Made by a program: the position numbers and the translations under genes. Below, piece after piece: positions 16,404 through 25,627 of a stretch of DNA of 42,707 nt (positions within the stretch are counted from its first letter, which is position 1; every line of letters begins with the position of its first letter). The notes under the pieces were generated by a model that was given only the letters and a program-made list of their open reading frames with translations, did not search any database and was not told where the DNA came from. Source of the stretch: Streptococcus sp. A12 (GTDB lineage: Bacteria; Bacillota; Bacilli; Lactobacillales; Streptococcaceae); contig NZ_CAJPOU010000012.1 in NCBI RefSeq assembly GCF_905372335.1, forward strand, positions 1 to 42,707, written 5' to 3'.

Positions 16404-16580
16404 GTGGGACAGAAATCGGTAATTCGTAAGAATTCGATTTCGTCGTCCCACCTCCGCACAGTTGAGTAGGGCTGTAAAAGCTGATGAAATCAGTGAAGTA
16501 GAGCCTACTCAACCACTGCGTCTTGTTCAATAATCCAAAGACAATTGAGAGGCTAGGACTTTTGTCCCAGCCTCTTTTTT
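16404..16580 (+). repeat. Composite intergenic repeat of three hairpins ending in a terminator
   Basis: The 380-base spacer 16390-16769 has no ORF. Hairpin 1: GTGGGAC (16404-16410) with GTCCCAC (16445-16451), extended by AAATCG/CGATTT. Hairpin 2: GTTGAGTAGG (16461-16470) with CCTACTCAAC (16504-16513), enclosing CTGAT/ATCAG. Hairpin 3: AGAGGCT..GGAC (16548-16559) with GTCC..AGCCTCT (16564-16575), then Ts. Strings such as GAGAGTGGGACAGAAATCG are common between streptococcal genes, so this is probably a dispersed repeat used as a transcription end. Confidence 0.65.
16547..16580 (+). terminator. Terminator after the CAP protein gene
   Basis: An 11-bp stem with one mismatch (16548-16559 with 16564-16575), TTTT loop, followed by a T run to 16580. 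Confidence 0.8.
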
Positions 16581-16709
16581 GTTCTGTCAGAAATTTGTAG
16601 ATAAGAGTTTTAAGGATTAGTTCAAGCCTTAAGTAGCGAAATGAAAAGAAAGAATAATGGACGATTTTAAAGAAATTGATAGAAAATGAAAGAAAATGAT
16701 ATTTAGTGC

Positions 16710-16737
16710 TTGACTTTGAAAGATAAGAGAGTATAAT
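16710..16737 (+). promoter_or_regulatory. Promoter of the fructose operon
   Basis: TTGACT (16710-16715), 16 bases, TATAAT (16732-16737). Expected start near 16744, inside the cre site. Confidence 0.8.
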
Positions 16738-16742
16738 AGTCC

Positions 16743-16757
16743 TTGTAATCGTTTCCG
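16743..16757 (+). promoter_or_regulatory. cre site (CcpA) at the fructose operon start
   Basis: TTGTAATCGTTTCCG matches the catabolite-responsive element consensus WTGNAANCGNWNNCW at 14 of 15 positions and covers the expected transcription start, where CcpA would block initiation when glucose is plentiful. Confidence 0.7.
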
Positions 16758-16769
16758 AAAGGAGGTTAT

Positions 16770-17513
16770 ATGTTAAAATCTGAACGAAAACACATCATTT
16801 TAGAAAAGGTTATCAAAGAGCGAATCGTCTCTATTGAGGATTTGGTTCAAGAGTTAAACTCTTCAGAATCAACGGTTAGACGCGATTTAGATGAACTAGA
16901 AGCTGAGAATAAACTACGACGGATTCACGGTGGGGCTGAAAGTCTCCATTCCTTGCAGGAAGAAGAAAGCAATAAAGATAAAGCAATCAAAAACGTGCAA
17001 GAAAAATCTGCAATTGCAAAAAAAGCAGCAGAATTGATCAAAGATTTTGAAGTTGTCTTTATCGATGCGGGAACTACCAATGAATTGTTAGTCCATGAAT
17101 TAGCCAATCCAACTGTTACAGTTGTAACCAATTCCATTCACCATGCAGCGAGTTTAGTAGAGAGAGACATTCCGACGGTTATCATCGGCGGGATGGTCAA
17201 AACGTCGACTGACGCTAGCATCGGAGGGATGGCCTTGAATCAAATCGGTCAGTTAAGTTTCGATCGAGCTTTTATTGGGATGAATAGCGTCGATCTGGAG
17301 TCGTACAGCACACCGGATCTTGAAGAAGGGGCCGTCAAACGGGCCATTTTAGAGAATGCAAAGAATACTTACATTCTTCTAGACTCGTCAAAACTTGGGC
17401 GGACATCTTTTGTTAAGGTAGCTCCGGTGAAGAGAGCAACCATCATTACCAATGCTTCAGATACGGAAATCCTTTCTAAATTAAAAGAAAAAACGGAGGT
17501 TATTGAGGTTTGA
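16770..17513 (+). CDS. fruR: DeoR-family fructose operon repressor FruR
   Basis: 247 residues. An N-terminal DeoR winged helix (ILEKVIKERIVSIEDLVQEL ... SSESTVRRDLDELE) and a C-terminal sugar-phosphate sensor domain with FIDAGTTNELLV. Members of this family release DNA when fructose 1-phosphate accumulates. AGGAGG precedes the ATG. The gene leads the operon and overlaps fruK by 4 bases, so it controls and is produced with its own targets. Confidence 0.93.
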   Translation: MLKSERKHIILEKVIKERIVSIEDLVQELNSSESTVRRDLDELEAENKLRRIHGGAESLHSLQEEESNKDKAIKNVQEKSAIAKKAAELIKDFEVVFIDAGTTNELLVHELANPTVTVVTNSIHHAASLVERDIPTVIIGGMVKTSTDASIGGMALNQIGQLSFDRAFIGMNSVDLESYSTPDLEEGAVKRAILENAKNTYILLDSSKLGRTSFVKVAPVKRATIITNASDTEILSKLKEKTEVIEV

Positions 17514-18421
17514 TTTATACAGTTACATTAAATCCAGCGATTGATTACATCGTTCGTCTCAATCATGTAGAGACAGGGGCGGTCAATCGGATGGCTTCGG
17601 AAGATAAATTCGCCGGTGGTAAAGGAATCAATGTCAGTCGTGTCTTAAAACGACTCGATATCGAGAACACAGCGACTGGATTTATCGGTGGTTTCACTGG
17701 ACGCTTTATCGAAGACGTACTAATTAGCGAAGCCATTTCCACCAGCTTTGTGACAGTGGACCAAGATACCCGGATCAATGTCAAGATCAAAGCCGATGAG
17801 GAAACAGAGATCAATGGGAATGGCCCAGAAGTGACGGAAGCGCAGTTGCAAGAATTGCTCAACATCTTATCAAGTTTAACAGCGGATGATGTGGTAGTCT
17901 TTGCAGGATCTGCTCCATCTTCACTTGGAAATGCCGTTTACAAACAATTGATCGCAGCAACACGTGCGACAGGTGCTCAAGTGGTTTGTGACTTTGAAGG
18001 GCAAACCTTGATTGATTCCTTGGAGTTCAATCCCCAATTGGTCAAACCAAACAACCATGAGTTGGGAGCTATTTTTGGCGTTACCTTGACTGAATTGCCA
18101 GAAATTGAACGCTATGCCAAAGAGATCTTGGCCAAGGGTGCACAAAATGTCATTATTTCCATGGCGGGTGATGGTGCTCTTCTTGTCAGTCCAAGCGGAA
18201 CTTACTTCGCAAAACCAATCAAGGGTCAAGTGAAGAATTCTGTCGGGGCTGGAGATTCCATGGTAGCTGGCTTCACTGGGAAGCTCGCAAGAACAGGAGA
18301 TGTCATCGAAGCCTTCAAATGGGGCGTAGCTTGTGGAACAGCGACCACCTTCTCAGATGATTTGGCGACAGCTGACTATATAAAAGAAACTTATGAAAAA
18401 GTAGAGGTAGAAAAACTATGA
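17510..18421 (+). CDS. fruK: 1-phosphofructokinase
   Basis: 303 residues. PfkB-family kinase that phosphorylates fructose 1-phosphate to the 1,6-bisphosphate. N terminus MIYTVTLNPAIDYIV, substrate-loop AGGKGINVSRVL (PfkB signature 1) and ATP-site signature 2 with catalytic Asp in NSVGAGDSMVAGF. The start is TTG at 17510 (TTGA overlap with the fruR stop) with GGAGGT 9 bases upstream. Its own stop overlaps the fruA ATG by 4 bases. Confidence 0.95.
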   Translation: MIYTVTLNPAIDYIVRLNHVETGAVNRMASEDKFAGGKGINVSRVLKRLDIENTATGFIGGFTGRFIEDVLISEAISTSFVTVDQDTRINVKIKADEETEINGNGPEVTEAQLQELLNILSSLTADDVVVFAGSAPSSLGNAVYKQLIAATRATGAQVVCDFEGQTLIDSLEFNPQLVKPNNHELGAIFGVTLTELPEIERYAKEILAKGAQNVIISMAGDGALLVSPSGTYFAKPIKGQVKNSVGAGDSMVAGFTGKLARTGDVIEAFKWGVACGTATTFSDDLATADYIKETYEKVEVEKL

Positions 18422-20385
18422 AAATTCAAGACGTTTTAAATAAAAACGTGATGTTGTTTGACCTTCAGGCAACAGATAAAGAGGGCGTAATCAATGAAAT
18501 GGTCCAATCGCTCGTTGACAATGGTGTGGTGACAGATTTTGACACCTTCAAGGCTGGAATCATGAACCGCGAAGCACAAACTTCAACTGGTTTGGGTGAT
18601 GGAATTGCTATGCCCCACAGCAAAAATGAAGCAGTCAAAGAAGCAACGGTCTTGTTTGCAAAATCAAACAAGGGTGTTGACTATGCATCACTTGATGGAC
18701 AACCAACAGACTTGTTCTTCATGATCGCCGCTCCAGAAGGAGCAAACGACACTCACTTGGCAGCACTTGCTGAATTGTCTAAATACTTGATGAAACCAGG
18801 ATTTGCGGACAAACTTCGCCAAGCAAGCACTCCTGATCAAGTGATCGCAGCCTTTGATGCAGAAGAGCAAGAAGCTGCAGTTGAAGAAGCGAAAAAAGCA
18901 GAAGCAGTCAAAGAAGCAGCATCATCTGACAAACCGCTCATCGTTGCTGTTACAGCATGTACAACAGGTATCGCCCACACTTACATGGCAGAAGAAGCCC
19001 TCATCAAAAAAGGGGAAGAAATGGGTGTTACGGTCCGTGTTGAAACCAACGGTGCATCCGGTGTCGGCAACCGCTTGACAGCTGAAGAAATCGCAAAAGC
19101 TGAAGGGGTCATCATTGCAGCGGATAAAGCAGTTGAAACCGCTCGTTTCGATGGAAAAAAATTGATCTCTAAACCAGTCGCAGCTGGTATCCGTCAAACA
19201 GAAGAATTGATTCAAACCATCTTGGATGGCAAAGCAGATGTCTTCCACGCTGAAAATGCTGCACAAGCTAGCGCTAGCCAAGAAAAATTAAGCTTGGGTG
19301 GAGCCTTCTACAAACACTTGATGAGTGGGGTTTCTCAAATGCTTCCATTCGTTATCGGTGGTGGTATCTTGATTGCCCTTGCCTTCTTGATCGACCAAAT
19401 TCTTGGAGTGCCTCAAGATCAATTGTCTCAACTTGGTTCATACCATGAATTAGCAGCTCAATTCAAAACAATCGGTGGTGCAGCCTTTGGCTTTATGCTT
19501 CCTGTACTTGCAGGTTACATCGGATTCTCAATCGCTGAAAAACCTGGTTTTGTAGCAGGGTTTATCGCTGGATCTATTGCTAGCTCAGGGTCAGCATTTG
19601 GTAATATTGCCTACGGCGCTGCTAAAGGTGAGTTGCCAGGAGCAGTATCATCTGGTTTCCTTGGTGCCTTAGTTGGTGGTTTCCTTGCAGGTGGAGTGAT
19701 TCTTGTCCTTCGTAAAGCTCTTGCAGGTCTTCCACGTTCTCTTGATGGTATCCGTTCAATCCTTCTCTTGCCATTACTTGGTGTTGGTTTGACAGGATTC
19801 TTGATGTTCCTCATCAATATTCCAATGGCTGCTATCAATACTGGTCTTAACGACTTCCTTTCAAGCTTGTCAGGTAGCTCAGCTGTCCTTCTTGGACTTC
19901 TCGTCGGCGGTATGATGGCTGTCGATATGGGTGGACCAGTCAACAAAGCCGCTTATGTCTTCGCTACAGGTACTCTTGCTGAATCTGTTGCTTCAGGTGG
20001 TTCTATTGTTATGGCAGCCGTTATGGCGGCTGGTATGGTTCCTCCATTGGCAGTATTCGTAGCAACAGTCTTGTTTAAAGATAAATTCACACAAGAAGAA
20101 CGCGATTCTGGTTTGACAAACATCGTTATGGGTCTTTCCTTCATCACAGAAGGTGCCATTCCATTTGGTGCAGCTGACCCAGCTCGTGCCATCCCAAGCT
20201 TTATCGCAGGTTCAGCTTTGACAGGTGCTCTTGTTGGTCTTGCAGGCTTGAAACTCATGGCTCCTCACGGAGGAATCTTCGTTATCGCTCTTACATCAAA
20301 TCCACTTCTTTACATCTTGTTCGTATTGATTGGTGCAGTCGTAAGTGGTATCTTGTTCGGATTGCTTCGCAAACCTAAAAACTAA
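18418..20385 (+). CDS. fruA: PTS fructose transporter, EIIABC
   Basis: 655 residues, one polypeptide with all three PTS parts. EIIA (about 1-145) carries phospho-His67 in GIAMPHSKN. An Ala/Glu-rich linker leads to EIIB (about 172-270) with phospho-Cys181 in TACTTGIAHT. EIIC (about 290-650) has many membrane helices and the conserved GAIPFGAADPARAIPS loop. It imports fructose with phosphorylation at C1, feeding FruK. It ends the fruRKA operon before a terminator. Confidence 0.96.
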   Translation: MKIQDVLNKNVMLFDLQATDKEGVINEMVQSLVDNGVVTDFDTFKAGIMNREAQTSTGLGDGIAMPHSKNEAVKEATVLFAKSNKGVDYASLDGQPTDLFFMIAAPEGANDTHLAALAELSKYLMKPGFADKLRQASTPDQVIAAFDAEEQEAAVEEAKKAEAVKEAASSDKPLIVAVTACTTGIAHTYMAEEALIKKGEEMGVTVRVETNGASGVGNRLTAEEIAKAEGVIIAADKAVETARFDGKKLISKPVAAGIRQTEELIQTILDGKADVFHAENAAQASASQEKLSLGGAFYKHLMSGVSQMLPFVIGGGILIALAFLIDQILGVPQDQLSQLGSYHELAAQFKTIGGAAFGFMLPVLAGYIGFSIAEKPGFVAGFIAGSIASSGSAFGNIAYGAAKGELPGAVSSGFLGALVGGFLAGGVILVLRKALAGLPRSLDGIRSILLLPLLGVGLTGFLMFLINIPMAAINTGLNDFLSSLSGSSAVLLGLLVGGMMAVDMGGPVNKAAYVFATGTLAESVASGGSIVMAAVMAAGMVPPLAVFVATVLFKDKFTQEERDSGLTNIVMGLSFITEGAIPFGAADPARAIPSFIAGSALTGALVGLAGLKLMAPHGGIFVIALTSNPLLYILFVLIGAVVSGILFGLLRKPKN

Positions 20386-20393
20386 ATATGATT

Positions 20394-20422
20394 AAAAGGT
20401 TGGGATTTCTCCAGCCTTTTTT
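20394..20422 (+). terminator. Terminator of the fructose operon
   Basis: AAGGTTGG (20396-20403) with CCAGCCTT (20411-20418, one G-T pair), followed by Ts. Confidence 0.75.
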
Positions 20423-20488
20423 CTTCTCTCTCTGAGAGAAAACTGTGTGAAAAGACATGGTTCTGCAATAGAATCTTGTTTTAATTTA

Positions 20489-20497
20489 TGGTATAAT
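20489..20497 (+). promoter_or_regulatory. Extended -10 promoter of the DUF1149 operon
   Basis: TGGTATAAT (20489-20497), 31 bases before the ATG; no good -35. Confidence 0.7.
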
Positions 20498-20528
20498 TTT
20501 CATAACGCTTATTTTTAGGAGAACAAGT

Positions 20529-20903
20529 ATGGATATCCAACGTGAAAAAGAATTCGTCAGCCAGTATCATTATGATGCTCGCAACTTTGAATGGGAAAAA
20601 GAAAATGGAACTCCCGAGACCAAAGTAGACGTCAACTTTCAATTGATTCAACGCGATACAGAGTTAAAGACAACCTCTTTAATCGTTATTTTGACCTATA
20701 TGATTGTCTTTGATGGCTTTGTCATCAGCGGAACCATTACCCAAATCAACCACATTCACAATCGTTTGGTCAGCGAGCCAAGCGAATTCAGCAAAGAAGA
20801 AGTGGAAGAATTAGCTCGTCCTTGCTTGAATATGCTGAATCGTTTGACCTATGAGGTAACTGAAATCGCCCTTGATTTACCAGGGATTAATTTGGAGTTT
20901 TAA
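20529..20903 (+). CDS. DUF1149 family protein
   Basis: 124 residues, cytoplasmic, no membrane segment. The sequence (MDIQREKEFVSQYHYDARNF ... VDVNFQLIQRD ... RLTYEVTEIALDLPGINLEF) is that of the small DUF1149 proteins found in streptococci and lactococci. The fold is believed to be SecB-like, but no function is established. It is first in a conserved chain with degV, dapB, cca and an ABC-F gene. The next gene starts 3 bases after its stop. Confidence 0.85.
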   Translation: MDIQREKEFVSQYHYDARNFEWEKENGTPETKVDVNFQLIQRDTELKTTSLIVILTYMIVFDGFVISGTITQINHIHNRLVSEPSEFSKEEVEELARPCLNMLNRLTYEVTEIALDLPGINLEF

Positions 20904-20906
20904 TGC

Positions 20907-21755
20907 ATGAAATTAGCAGTCATCACAGATTCTTCTGCCTATCTATCAGATGAATCAAGAGGACACGATAATTTATTTGTCCTAGATATTCCAGTTGTCA
21001 TTGATGGAGTATCTTACGTAGAAGGTAAAAACCTGACAGCAGAAGAGTTCTATCAAAAGATGGAAGCTTATTCTGAACTTCCGAAAACGAGCCAACCTAG
21101 TATCGCGGAATTAGAAGAACTCTTGTCGCAATTAGAGGCTAAAGGCTATACCCATGTTTTAGGGATTTTCCTTTCTTCTGGTATTTCTGGTTTCTATCAG
21201 AATATCCAGTATATGAAAGACGAATTCCCAAATTTTACGATCGCTTTTCCAGATTCTAAGATTACCAGCGCTCCTCTTGGGTGGATGGCTGAAGAAGCTG
21301 TTAAATGGGCTGATGAAGGCCGTTCTTTTGATGAAATTCTAGCCAACATCCAGACACAAATCGATGGGACTTCTGCCTACATCATGGTTGATGATCTCAA
21401 TCACTTGGTCAAAGGGGGGCGTCTTTCCAATGGAGCGGCGATTCTAGGGAATCTCCTCAGCATCAAGCCCATCCTCTATTTTAACGAGGAAGGCGTGATT
21501 GAGGTATACGAGAAAGTTCGGACTGAGAAAAAAGCCATCAAACGCTTAGCTGAGATTGTCAAAGGAGGAACTGCGGATAAAGACTATCAGATCATTATCA
21601 TCCATGGGAATGCACTGGATAAAGCAGAAACGCTTCGCGATATTCTTCATCAAAACGGTTTTGCTGGTGAGATTCCATTTGCGACCTTCGGCAGTGTCAT
21701 TGGTACGCACTTAGGAAATCACAGTGTTGCTATCAGTTTTGTACCGAAAGTATAA
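20907..21755 (+). CDS. DegV family fatty-acid-binding protein
   Basis: 282 residues. The N-terminal MKLAVITDSSAYLS, TSQPS motif (KTSQPSIAELEELL) and C-terminal IIHGNALDKAE are typical of DegV/FakB proteins, which hold a fatty acid and, as FakB, present it to the kinase FakA. GSVIGTHLGNHSVAISF at the end is the family signature. A membrane-lipid role is family knowledge; the specific fatty acid is unknown. It lies between DUF1149 and dapB in a tight operon. Confidence 0.9.
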   Translation: MKLAVITDSSAYLSDESRGHDNLFVLDIPVVIDGVSYVEGKNLTAEEFYQKMEAYSELPKTSQPSIAELEELLSQLEAKGYTHVLGIFLSSGISGFYQNIQYMKDEFPNFTIAFPDSKITSAPLGWMAEEAVKWADEGRSFDEILANIQTQIDGTSAYIMVDDLNHLVKGGRLSNGAAILGNLLSIKPILYFNEEGVIEVYEKVRTEKKAIKRLAEIVKGGTADKDYQIIIIHGNALDKAETLRDILHQNGFAGEIPFATFGSVIGTHLGNHSVAISFVPKV

Positions 21756-21764
21756 GGAGAAAAC

Positions 21765-22532
21765 ATGCCAATTAGAGTAGTGATTGCAGGTTTTAAAGGG
21801 AGAATGGGCCAAGCGGCTTGTCACATGGTGTTAGAAGACCCCGAGCTTGAACTAGTTGGCTTGGTTGATCCCCATGCGTCTGAAAACGAGCTGGCGGGTG
21901 TTCCGGTCTTTCATGACAAAGAAGGGGTTTTGTCGCTGGATGCGGATGTGTGGATTGACTTCACCATCCCTAAAGTGGCGTATGAACATACCCGCTTTGC
22001 TTTGGAGCATGGACTAGCGCCTGTGGTTGGGACAACTGGATTTACAACAGAAGAAATCACTGATTTGATTGAATTGTCTCGTGAGAAGAATCTTGGAGGC
22101 CTCATCGCGCCAAACTTTGCTATTGGTGCAGTCTTGCTCATGCAATTTGCAGCGCAGGCAGCTAAGTATTTCCCGAATGTAGAGATCATCGAGTTGCATC
22201 ATGATAAGAAGAAGGATGCACCGAGTGGGACTGCTGTGAAGACAGCTGAGCTGATTAGTCAGGTCCGTCAACCACAAGAGCAGGGAGCGCCAGATGAAGA
22301 AGAGAGTCTTCCAGGTGCTCGCGGTGCTAACTACCAAGGCATGCACATCCATTCGGTTCGTTTGCCTGGTCTGGTAGCCCATCAAGAAGTGATTTTCGGT
22401 AGTCAAGGAGAAGGATTGACCTTACGCCACGATTCCTACGATCGGGTGTCCTTCATGACAGGGGTTAATCTAGGAGTAAAAGAAGTAGTCAAGCGTCATG
22501 AGCTTGTCTATGGTTTAGAACATCTATTATGA
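21765..22532 (+). CDS. dapB: 4-hydroxy-tetrahydrodipicolinate reductase
   Basis: 255 residues, normal length. NAD(P)H-dependent step of the lysine/diaminopimelate pathway, giving tetrahydrodipicolinate for lysine in peptidoglycan cross-links. Rossmann signature VVIAGFKGRMG, VVGTTGF, and the catalytic segment ELHHDKKKDAPSGTA with the active His and Lys. AAGGAG precedes the ATG. No other lysine genes are adjacent, which is usual in streptococci. Its stop overlaps the cca ATG. Confidence 0.96.
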   Translation: MPIRVVIAGFKGRMGQAACHMVLEDPELELVGLVDPHASENELAGVPVFHDKEGVLSLDADVWIDFTIPKVAYEHTRFALEHGLAPVVGTTGFTTEEITDLIELSREKNLGGLIAPNFAIGAVLLMQFAAQAAKYFPNVEIIELHHDKKKDAPSGTAVKTAELISQVRQPQEQGAPDEEESLPGARGANYQGMHIHSVRLPGLVAHQEVIFGSQGEGLTLRHDSYDRVSFMTGVNLGVKEVVKRHELVYGLEHLL

Positions 22533-23749
22533 GATTAAAAAAACTGCCTTCTGAATTTCAGGAGGCTTTGCCAATATTAGAAAAGATTCGAAAAGCTGGA
22601 TATGAAGCTTATTTTGTCGGGGGCTCTGTACGGGATGCCATTTTAGGTCGTCCTATCCACGATGTAGACATTGCCTCCTCCTCTTACCCGGAAGAGACCA
22701 AGGCTATTTTCGAGCGGACCATTGATGTCGGGATTGAACACGGGACGGTCTTAGTTCTTGAGAATCATCAAGAATATGAAATTACCACTTTTCGAACAGA
22801 GGATGTCTACGTCGACTTTCGAAGACCTAGTGCGGTTAATTTTGTCCGTTCCTTAGAAGAAGATCTCAAGCGCCGCGATTTTACCGTCAATGCCTTTGCC
22901 TTGAGTGAAGAAGGGGAAATCATTGATCTCTTCAATGGACTGGAAGATTTGGAGAATCGGATTCTAAGAGCTGTTGGTGTGGCGACAGAACGCTTCAACG
23001 AGGATGCTCTTCGGATTATGCGTGGTTTTCGGTTTCAGGCCAGTCTTGGTTTTGATCTAGAAGAAGCAACCTTTAATGCCATGACAGATTGCGCTCCTTT
23101 GTTGGAGAAAATCTCTGTCGAACGAGTCTTTATTGAGTTGGATAAGCTCCTCTTAGCTCCTTTTTGGCGCAAGGGCTTAGAAGGTGTAATTGCTAGCCAA
23201 AGCTATCAGTACCTCCCTCTCTTACAAAATAGCCAATCGTCCCTAGAGAAACTGTTCCAGCTGAAGATGGACTATACCTTTACGAGTTCAGAGCAAGCGT
23301 GGGCTGCCTTACTCTTGACTTTAGATGAGAATAAGGTTTCTGCTTTTTTCAAGAAATGGAAAACATCTCGTGACTTTGCTAAGAAGGTGGAACAGCTGGT
23401 TGAAATCTACCGCTTGCGTGAAAAGGCCAGCTTAAATCGCCGGGATGTGTATCGTTACGATCGCAATCTCCTCTTGTCAGCGGAAGAACTACGTCAGGCT
23501 CATGGCTTGCCCGTAGATTTCCAAGTCATCGAAGAATTGTATGATTCGCTAGCTATCCATGATAAACACGAAATTGTAGTCAATGGTGGGATATTGATGA
23601 AGGAATACGGCTTAAAACCAGGTCCAGGTCTAGGACAAATGCTTTCTGCCATTGAATGGGCCATTGTAGACGGAGAATTAGAGAATGACAAACAAGCGAT
23701 TGGGGATTTTTTGAGCCACTATCTTGAAGCTAAGAAGGGGGAAGCATGA
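22529..23749 (+). CDS. cca: CCA tRNA nucleotidyltransferase
   Basis: 406 residues. Adds or repairs the 3' CCA of tRNA without a template. Class-II nucleotidyltransferase core: YFVGGSVRDAILGRPIHDVD (GGS-x-x-R-D and the metal-binding DxD), RRDFTVNAFA and RFNEDALRIMRGFRFQ (template-mimic D-x-x-R). The helical neck, body and tail follow. The start overlaps the dapB stop by 4 bases (ATGA), and its end overlaps the next gene likewise. Confidence 0.95.
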   Translation: MRLKKLPSEFQEALPILEKIRKAGYEAYFVGGSVRDAILGRPIHDVDIASSSYPEETKAIFERTIDVGIEHGTVLVLENHQEYEITTFRTEDVYVDFRRPSAVNFVRSLEEDLKRRDFTVNAFALSEEGEIIDLFNGLEDLENRILRAVGVATERFNEDALRIMRGFRFQASLGFDLEEATFNAMTDCAPLLEKISVERVFIELDKLLLAPFWRKGLEGVIASQSYQYLPLLQNSQSSLEKLFQLKMDYTFTSSEQAWAALLLTLDENKVSAFFKKWKTSRDFAKKVEQLVEIYRLREKASLNRRDVYRYDRNLLLSAEELRQAHGLPVDFQVIEELYDSLAIHDKHEIVVNGGILMKEYGLKPGPGLGQMLSAIEWAIVDGELENDKQAIGDFLSHYLEAKKGEA

Positions 23750-25617
23750 GCGATTTTATCGTTGAAAAACTAACCAAGTCCGTCGGGGATAAGACGGTCT
23801 TTAAAGAGATTTCTTTTATCATTCATGAGCTGGACCGGATTGGACTAATCGGGGTCAATGGGACAGGGAAAACGACTCTCTTAGATGTTTTGTCTGGTAG
23901 TTCAGGCTATGACGGAGATCGTTCTCCTTTTTCTGTAAAGAATGATTATAAGATTGGTTATCTGACCCAAGAACCTCAATTTGATGATAGCAAGACGGTC
24001 CTCGATACAGTGTTGTCAGAAGATGTAAAAGAACTTCAATTGATTCGTCAGTATGAACTGTTGACGAGCCAGTACGATGAAAGTCAGCAAGTGAAACTGG
24101 AAAAAGTCATGGCGGAGATGGATTCTCTCAATGCATGGGAGATCGAAAGCCAAGTCAAAACAGTCTTGACCAAATTGGGGATTCAGGATTTGTCTGCTAA
24201 GGTGGGGAGTTTGTCTGGTGGCCTGCGTCGCCGTGTCCAGCTGGCACAGGTTCTCCTGGGAGACCATGATTTGTTGCTGTTAGATGAGCCGACCAACCAT
24301 TTGGATATTGATACCATCGAATGGTTGACCAATTTTTTGAAGAACTCTAAGAAAACCGTTCTTTTTATCACCCATGACCGTTATTTCTTGGATAATATTT
24401 CAACTCGTATTTTTGAGCTGGATCGTGCTGGTCTAGTTGAATACCAAGGGAACTACCAGGATTATGTCCGCTTGAAAGCTGAGCAGGACGAACGAGATGC
24501 GGCTCTTCTTCACAAGAAGCAGCAGCTCTATAAGCAAGAATTGACCTGGATGCGTCGGCAACCGCAGGCGCGTGCTACCAAGCAACAGGCGCGGATCAAT
24601 CGCTTCCACGACCTCAAGAAGGACCTATCCGACCAGACAACAGAAACAGATTTGGAAATGTCCTTTGAAACTAGTCGGATCGGTAAGAAAGTCATTGAAT
24701 TTCAAGATGTCGATTTCGCCTATGACCAAGGGCCGATTCTGCAGCAGTTTAACCTATTGGTTCAAAACAAGGATCGGATTGGAATTGTGGGTGATAACGG
24801 TGTTGGGAAATCAACCCTGCTTAATCTGATTGCCGGGAAACTCCAACCGACTGCTGGAAAGGTCGTTATCGGAGAAACGGTGCGAATTGCTTACTTCTCG
24901 CAGCAGATCGAAGGTTTAGATGAAAGTAAGCGGATGATTAACTTCCTACAAGAAGTAGCAGAAGAAGTCAAGACTAGTGCGGGATCTACATCGATTGCGG
25001 AGCTGCTGGAACAATTTCTCTTTCCGCGTTCGACCCATGGCACCTTGATTGAGAAACTTTCTGGTGGGGAGAAGAAGCGTCTTTATCTCTTGAAACTTCT
25101 CATCGAAAAACCAAATGTCTTGCTCTTAGACGAGCCGACCAATGATTTGGATATCGCGACCTTGACAGTGTTAGAGAACTTCCTACAAGGATTCGGCGGT
25201 CCGGTCATCACGGTTAGTCACGACCGTTATTTCCTAGACAAGGTTGCTTCTAAGATTCTAGCTTTTGAAAATGGTGGCATTCGTGAGTTTTTTGGAAATT
25301 ATACGGATTACTTAGATGAGAAAAAGTTTGAGCTAGAAATGGTTGCCGAAAGTAGCAAACCTGAAAAAGAAAAGGTGGTCAAAGTCCGAGAAGAAAAGAA
25401 ACGGATGAGCTACCAGGAAAAGCAGGAGTGGGCGATTATTGAGAATGAGATCGAAGAGATTGAAAACAAGATTGCGACCATCGAGGATGAGATGAATGAG
25501 AATGGTTCTGACTTCGGTAAGTTGGCCAGTCTCCAGCGCCAGATGGATGAAGAAAACGAGCGACTCATAGCCAAGTACGAACGCTATGAGTACTTGAGTG
25601 AGTTGGCAGAAAACTAA
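23746..25617 (+). CDS. ABC-F family ATPase (Uup/YfmR-like)
   Basis: 623 residues, two ABC cassettes and no membrane segments, so a soluble ribosome-acting or nucleic-acid-acting ATPase. Cassette 1: Walker A GVNGTGKTT (36-44), signature LSGGLRRRVQ, Walker B LLLLDEPTNHLD. The charged linker with WMRRQPQARATKQQARINRF is the P-site-tRNA interaction motif type. Cassette 2: GDNGVGKST (349-357), LSGGEKKRLY, LLLDEPTNDLD. The C-terminal coiled coil (about 555-620) is the Uup-type extension. Family knowledge points to relieving stalled ribosomes. No sign of an antibiotic-resistance type linker. Overlaps cca by 4 bases. Confidence 0.9.
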   Translation: MSDFIVEKLTKSVGDKTVFKEISFIIHELDRIGLIGVNGTGKTTLLDVLSGSSGYDGDRSPFSVKNDYKIGYLTQEPQFDDSKTVLDTVLSEDVKELQLIRQYELLTSQYDESQQVKLEKVMAEMDSLNAWEIESQVKTVLTKLGIQDLSAKVGSLSGGLRRRVQLAQVLLGDHDLLLLDEPTNHLDIDTIEWLTNFLKNSKKTVLFITHDRYFLDNISTRIFELDRAGLVEYQGNYQDYVRLKAEQDERDAALLHKKQQLYKQELTWMRRQPQARATKQQARINRFHDLKKDLSDQTTETDLEMSFETSRIGKKVIEFQDVDFAYDQGPILQQFNLLVQNKDRIGIVGDNGVGKSTLLNLIAGKLQPTAGKVVIGETVRIAYFSQQIEGLDESKRMINFLQEVAEEVKTSAGSTSIAELLEQFLFPRSTHGTLIEKLSGGEKKRLYLLKLLIEKPNVLLLDEPTNDLDIATLTVLENFLQGFGGPVITVSHDRYFLDKVASKILAFENGGIREFFGNYTDYLDEKKFELEMVAESSKPEKEKVVKVREEKKRMSYQEKQEWAIIENEIEEIENKIATIEDEMNENGSDFGKLASLQRQMDEENERLIAKYERYEYLSELAEN

Positions 25618-25627
25618 AGGAGGAAGG

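Noticed and set aside
19611..20258. Two long minus-strand ORFs opposite fruA
   Set aside because: Shadows of the membrane domain of EIIC with unlikely Arg/Pro/Ala composition and no start signals.
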